A DNA stretch of 6,673 nt, taken from the NCBI GenBank assembly GCA_003694425.1, contig RFJX01000134.1, positions 1 to 6,673 of the forward strand, read 5' to 3'. The notes under the pieces were generated by a model. The model searched no databases and was not told the DNA's origin. It was given only the letters and a program-made list of their open reading frames with translations. A program made the position numbers and the translations under genes. The stretch comes from Gammaproteobacteria bacterium. Its GTDB lineage: Bacteria > Pseudomonadota > Gammaproteobacteria > J113. Shown here one piece after another: positions 5,990 through 6,673 of this stretch (position 1 is its first letter; each line of letters starts with the position of its first letter).

Positions 5990-6673
5990 TGCGTCTCATC
6001 CTGCCTCTCCTGCTCACCCTCCTGGCGCCCGCCACGGCAGCCAAGGGCCCGCCGGACTTCCCGCCGCCACCCGAGGCGAAGGTGGAGCTGGTGGCCCGCG
6101 ACATGGCCCTCAACGGTCAGCCGATCCAGGCGCGGTCCTTCTACACCCGGCTGGACCCGGAGAAGGTGGCGCGCTTCTACCGGAAGGAATGGCGCGAGGG
6201 GGAAAGGGGGGGGCCGGGCTACGTCGAGACCGATGTGATGGCCCCCTGGCGGCTGATCACCCGGGTCGAGGACGGCTATCTGATGACGGTCCAGTTCCAG
6301 CGCGCCGACCGCGGCGGGACCTGGGGCTATCTCGCGCTGAGCCCCCTGCCGGACCCGGAGGCGAAGCCCCCGCGTCCGGGGGAGGGCGTGCCGGCCATCC
6401 GCGGCAGTCAGGTCATCAGTGACGTCGCCAGCCGCGACAGCGGGCAGAGCGGTCGCACCGTGCTGCTGGTGAACAGTCACTCCCTGGCCAGCAACGTCAA
6501 CTTCTACCGCCATCACTTCGCCCACGGCGGCTGGCAGAGCGAGGACGACGTGGAGGTGGCCGAGGGCCACACCCACCTGCTCAGCTACAAAAAGTGGCGG
6601 CGATCTGTCAAGATTGTGATCTCGGCGGGAAAAGGCAGAAGCCATGTGGTGGTCAACAGTGTCACGCATGACC
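5989..6673 (+). CDS. Secreted protein of unknown function, pilus-cluster associated (3' end outside window)
   Basis: I do not recognise this family. The ATG shares one base with the stop of the preceding gene (TGATG), so it is very probably the fourth gene of the operon. The frame is open for 228 codons to the window edge. It begins with a classical Sec signal peptide (MRLILPLLLTLLAPATAAKG, cleavage near res 17-18), then a proline-rich linker (PPDFPPPPE). Two similar segments follow: KVARFYRKEW (59-68) and SNVNFYRHHF (168-177), the latter continuing to GGW (180-182). Each is followed by beta-strand-like, Trp-containing sequence, suggesting two related domains joined by a Pro/Gly-rich linker (about 118-140). 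No catalytic motif or lipobox is seen. It is probably periplasmic and may help pilus assembly. The reverse-strand frame over this region is an uninterrupted shadow. Confidence 0.75.
   Translation, partial: MRLILPLLLTLLAPATAAKGPPDFPPPPEAKVELVARDMALNGQPIQARSFYTRLDPEKVARFYRKEWREGERGGPGYVETDVMAPWRLITRVEDGYLMTVQFQRADRGGTWGYLALSPLPDPEAKPPRPGEGVPAIRGSQVISDVASRDSGQSGRTVLLVNSHSLASNVNFYRHHFAHGGWQSEDDVEVAEGHTHLLSYKKWRRSVKIVISAGKGRSHVVVNSVTHD

Noticed and set aside
5950..6669. 239-codon - strand frame at the right edge
   Set aside because: The + frame here starts with a clean signal peptide coupled to the previous stop. The - frame has no signature and would converge on the pilus operon.
1..6673. CRISPR array, tRNA genes or riboswitch
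   Set aside because: No spaced direct repeats, tRNA-like cloverleaf or recognisable aptamer was seen in the two short intergenic gaps.

Overview
The window is GC-rich, tightly packed DNA from a bacterium. Its GC-biased codon use, a Tad/Flp-type pilus cluster and an intergenic palindrome built on a CACGGAG motif suggest a proteobacterium, perhaps a high-GC gammaproteobacterium. That placement is an impression only; there is no rRNA or other phylogenetic marker here. Every gene except one small cupin gene is on the + strand. The first and last genes are cut by the window edges.

Left part (1-2207): two enzymes of 2-aminoethylphosphonate (AEP) synthesis. They are the C-terminal bulk of phosphonopyruvate decarboxylase (aepY/ppd) and a complete 2-aminoethylphosphonate--pyruvate transaminase (phnW). 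The decarboxylase makes phosphonoacetaldehyde and the transaminase aminates it, so the pair points to biosynthesis rather than breakdown of AEP. The PEP mutase that starts the pathway should lie upstream, outside the window. A 133-bp element with 22-bp perfect terminal inverted repeats and an AT-richer core fills the gap between the two genes. It begins 2 bp after the aepY stop, and its right end appears to supply the phnW ribosome binding site.

Middle (2168-2698): a single-domain cupin gene on the - strand runs into the 3' end of phnW (40-nt tail-to-tail overlap). The 114-bp divergent region between it and the pilin gene holds a sigma-54-like site, a 12-bp palindrome and small hairpins.

Right part (2699-6673): a four-gene cluster. 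It encodes an 89-aa Flp-like pilin, a 653-aa Tad/TadG-like protein, a 353-aa TadE-like protein, and a secreted protein of unknown function that runs off the end. The first three carry the same Arg-Gly|Gln processing site before a hydrophobic helix, so one prepilin peptidase probably matures all three. The 653-aa protein lacks the Glu at mature position 5 and has a very large exported domain, as expected for a tip or initiator subunit. Junctions of +1, -4 and -1 nt suggest translational coupling. A GC hairpin after the pilin gene may set the ratio of pilin to the large subunits.

I see no CRISPR array, tRNA, rRNA, transposase or phage gene. No stretch over 300 bases lacks a gene. The cluster resembles a variant Tad-like pilus more than a wholly new system. 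Its least familiar parts are the large, divergent pseudopilin-like proteins and the secreted protein at the right edge.
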